Positions 60,703 through 64,000 of a DNA stretch of 64,000 nucleotides are shown in pieces; position 1 is the stretch's first letter; each line of letters starts with the position of its first letter. The DNA is from Maniola hyperantus (lineage: Eukaryota > Arthropoda > Insecta > Lepidoptera > Nymphalidae). The position numbers were made by a program, and so were the translations under genes. The notes under the pieces are model-generated. The model had not been told where the DNA came from. It was given only the letters and a program-made list of their open reading frames with translations, and ran no database searches. The stretch lies in assembly GCF_902806685.2 (NCBI RefSeq), contig NC_048554.1, positions 310,001 through 374,000 of the forward strand, read 5' to 3'.

Positions 60703-62149
60703 GATGTAGGCCTCTGCCTGCTTTCTGAACCGATGGCTACCACCACCGCGTCAGAAAGCAGATTTTACTAACAAGAGCTAGCTGGCAACAAACGAAGTAC
60801 CGATAATCGAAAAATTGTGGTTACCCTATCAAGGGTTGTTACAATCTCCATGGCAACACAAATTTCAAGGTCGCCACCACATAGCAACAGCGGGGGCCAT
60901 TGGGGGTCTAGGGGTCTAGCAACAGCTGTATCAAAAGGTGCTAGATCGTGATTGTGATTCAAAAACGTCAAAATCACTGACTGTGGAGATAATTGAAGGG
61001 GTAACTGTTTGAGTTTTGACCGTTGCTTCGTGGATACAAAAGGTGTGAATTATCACACCAAATAAATAAATAAATAAATAAAATAAAAATCTTTTTTATT
61101 CGAATAAACTTTTAAAAGTACTTTCGAATAGTCGGATGCATCTACCACTGGTTCGGAATGCCTTTTTTAATGTGTACAAAACTGAAAAAATTGGCAAATT
61201 ACAAAGACCTACCTTTGTTATTCTAAAAGCCAATTTTTTCGGTCGAAATCACGTTTTTTTTTTTAAATTTTGGAAACAAACATTAACATGTACATGAATA
61301 GTTATACAAAACACATTATATAAAACACTTAAACCTGAACAGTCTCCAATGAAAAATTAATATCTACTTATTATAAAATTACCTACTATGTCTACAACTA
61401 AATAATTGGGTACCTACCTATAGGTGCCTATAGCACGCGCATGAAAACAAGAATCATAGGTACTTAGGTTACAACTTATAGAATAAAAAACAAACCAAAG
61501 CCGACTAGTGTATAATTAGGCAGTTTTTGGCTAGATATCCTTAATTGCTAATTTAGGAAGGTCTATGTTATTTACATATTTATTTTTACATATTTGCTTC
61601 TTACAAGTATATTTGTTTTGCTACAGATTTTTTTTAAAAATATCTTTATTTATTTTTAAAGGGCTTTAAAAAGCCCAATTGCTTTTAGTGTGAAAGTGAA
61701 GCAGTAGGTGCTAGATAGTGTAGGTACTAGGTACCCTATCTAGCGCATCTAAGTACCATCGTGCGGATCTAACTAACAGTAGCGCGTAGCAACCCTACTG
61801 AGTACCGACGCGGACGGCAATTAGCTCGCTTGCGATTGTAGGCTGACGTAGGGTTGACACTTTTGTGAAAAATAAAAATAAAATAATAATCTGTATTTTA
61901 GCGTTTAAACTACCGTGAGTGATTTCCATTATAATGGGATGGGATGGGTTCGAAACTAGTCGGGCTAACGTCGACTACACACGTGAGTAAGCCGGGACAG
62001 ATAGTATTTATAATCTGTATTTTGTTCCAAAATAAAATCAAATACAATTTTACTTAAAATTACCCTCGACCCCCAAACTAGGTTATCCCGTGTCATGGGG
62101 GTCAGTCTCTTCCCAGATGTGCAATGACAATGATAATTATTTTATACTA
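60703..62149. other. No gene recognised
   Basis: AAAT-rich runs near 61063-61085, a partial M3 relative at 61955-62002, and a LINE-like scrap (CTCGACCCCCAAACTAGG) near 62068. Otherwise unassigned. Confidence 0.4.
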
Positions 62150-62362
62150 GCTGATGCCCGCGACTTCGTCCGCGTGGATTTACATTTTTTTAAATCCGGC
62201 GGGAACTCTTTGATTTTCCGGGATAAAAAGTAGCCTATGTGTTAATTCAGGGTATAATCTATCTCCATTCCAAATTTCATCCAAATCCGTTGAGCCGTTT
62301 TTGCGTGATTGAGTTACAAACATCCAATCATCCAATCTTTCGCATTTATAATATTAGTATGG
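62150..62362 (-). repeat. R3 repeat, reverse
   Basis: ACTAGCTGATGCCCGCGACT to TCTTTCGCATTTATAATATT and AGTATGG. The part after CAAATTTCATCCAAATCCGT (GAGCCGTTTTTGCGTGATTG) is a different subfamily from the other R3 copies. Confidence 0.8.
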
Positions 62363-63186
62363 ATAGGATATTAGGATTAAAATACGTGTATAAAAAAATA
62401 AATCTTTTATTTTAAATTCAATAACTCGCGGTAATTATTATCTTTTCATAATTTATGGGCTAAATGGAATGTGGCAACCCTACGCCAAAAGAGCGTGACT
62501 GCAACTGAACCAACTTACCGACTTCCAACAACCAACACCAAGTTCCAACTTCCAAAGCTCGTTCTGATAACGCACTTTTCAATTTCACCCCTTTCTCCCC
62601 ACGCGAAGCAACTCCATTTATACGTCAATCAAAACTCAACCGTGTGTGAAAGCGTATAAGTTCATATTTCAATAAGCAATAACTTTCGATAAACCTCTGC
62701 GGAGCCATATAAGTGCATTAAAGTCGATCTAATACAATCTGTATTGTGTATTCAGTTAAGCTCAAAATTCAATACAAATTGTTTACGATAAGCGATAAAG
62801 TATTCTCCGTTGAAAAAAGGCGTATAGTCAGTACATTTTTTATTAGAATTGTTACTTAGAGAATATTGGATTAGAATTCAATATTCAATTAACGGTTTGA
62901 AATAATAATGGATGAGTATTTTCGAAAATGTAACAAAGGAATGGTATGAGCCTTTATGTTTCGAGTTGAATTATAATTTATAACAATTGGAGTTTTCTTT
63001 TATGTTACCTTAAAGGGGCAAGTAATTACAATGTGATTAAAATTTTGAAGAATTAAAGTTTGGAAACGCTTTGAAATTTCGTGAATTATTGCTTACCTTC
63101 GAAGTTCGAATTTAATTTTAGGCTTGTACCTACCTACATACCTACCTATTCGCTAACTTAGCCGGGTAAAAGCTATCCAAAGTCCT
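62363..63186. other. No gene recognised
   Basis: AT-rich; the 62-codon frame at 62471-62659 has no domain. Confidence 0.4.
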
Positions 63187-63769
63187 AAAAAAACCGACCA
63201 AGTGCGAATCAGACTCGCGCACTGAGCTGTACTCGCGTAGTACAATCGTATTTTATCGACATTTTGCAACGATAAATCAAAAACTACTTACTAGATCTCG
63301 TTCAAACTAATTTTCGGTGGAAGTTTGAATTGTAATTAATATACATCATATATTTTTTTTAGTTTTATCACTCTCTTATTTTAGAAGTTACAGGGGGGGG
63401 GGGGGGGGGGGGGACATTTTCCACTTTGCGCAAACTATTCAGTTTAGAAAAAAATATATAAGATATCTCAATATCATTTTTGAAGACCTATCCATAAATA
63501 CCCCACCCACACATATGGGTTTGATGAAAAAAAAAATTTTTTTTAGTTTCAGTTCTAAGTATGGGGAACCCCAAAATTTATTGGTTTTTTTTGTATTTTT
63601 GTGTAAAAATCTTAATGCGGTTCACAGAATACATCTACTTACCAAGTTTCAACAGTATAGCTCTTATAGTTCCGGAAAAAAGTGGCTGTGACATACACAC
63701 AGACAGACAGACAGACATGACGAATCTATAAGGGTTCCGTTTTTTGGCATTCGGCTACGGAACCCTAAA
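63187..63769 (+). repeat. Long R1 variant with a G21 tract
   Basis: Begins AAACCGACCAAGTGCGAATC and ends GGCTACGGAACCCTAAAAA like R1, but the middle is different and longer (TTGCGCAAACTATTCAGTTT, ACCAAGTTTCAACAGTATAG, GACAGACAGACAGACATGAC). A run of 21 G lies at 63393-63413. Confidence 0.7.
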
Positions 63770-64000
63770 AACCGGCCGAGTGCGAAACAGACTCGCGCAT
63801 CGCAGTGGTATATTTTCGACATATTGCACGATAAATCAAAAACTATTATGCATAAAAAGAAATAAAAATCTGTTTTAGAATGTACAGGTAAGGCTCTTTC
63901 ATAATATGACACTCCACTTGGTTCCCTTGCTCCGTTGAGTAGGTATAATAAATTAGTTGGTAAGTAGGTACCTATATTGGATTTCATGCGTTTTTTTTAC
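63770..64000 (+). repeat. R1 repeat, partial, runs off the window
   Basis: ACCGGCCGAGTGCGAAACAG, ATTGCACGATAAATCAAAAA, AATGTACAGGTAAGGCTCTT, then diverges near 63915. It directly abuts the long variant, making a third R1 head-to-tail pair. Confidence 0.7.

Overview
The window looks like insect intergenic DNA, most likely from a butterfly or moth (Lepidoptera). The evidence is its AT-rich background, introns with GT..AG borders, two MADF-BESS genes of insect type, and a dense layer of short interspersed repeats, SINEs, MITEs and LINE stubs. There are no bacterial operons, ribosome binding sites, CRISPR arrays or rRNA genes. I recognise the repeat families by comparing copies inside the window and by general knowledge of lepidopteran repeats. 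No database search was possible.

Layout. 1-1294 is the 3' part of a long terminal repeat (LTR), inserted in another repeat. 1295-9884 is gene-free and built of SINEs, MITEs and fold-back elements. 9885-16102 is a 5'-truncated Ty3/gypsy LTR retrotransposon: partial gag, a -1 frameshift site, pro-RT-RNase H-integrase broken by one single-base frameshift, a polypurine tract and a complete 1481-bp 3' LTR. 16103-27000 is again repeats. 27.7-30.3 kb (+) is a two-exon MADF-BESS gene. 30.3-40.5 kb is mixed repeats and long stretches where I see nothing. 40.5-43.7 kb (-) is a second two-exon MADF-BESS gene, convergent with the first, with its intron at the same place and phase. 44-64 kb is repeats, including a 55-bp minisatellite (47.2-47.75 kb) and several LINE 3' stubs.

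Only the two MADF-BESS genes look like host genes. Both encode an N-terminal MADF (Myb/SANT-like) DNA-binding domain on exon 1. Exon 2 carries an acidic linker with a psi-K-x-E (SUMO consensus) site and a BESS protein-interaction motif. They are probably sequence-specific regulators that came from an old inverted duplication. Repeat names used below: R1 = repeat with AGGGTTCCGTA at one end and a GCGAGTC/GACTCGC hairpin at the other; R2 = repeat starting with (GACT)n and ending in GAAGTCGCGAGCATAAGCTA; R3 = RTE-like tail ending in GAAGTCGCGGGCATCAGCTA; R4 = repeat ending in AACCGACTTC; S1, S2, S3 = tRNA-derived SINEs; M1, M2, M3 = MITEs with terminal inverted repeats.
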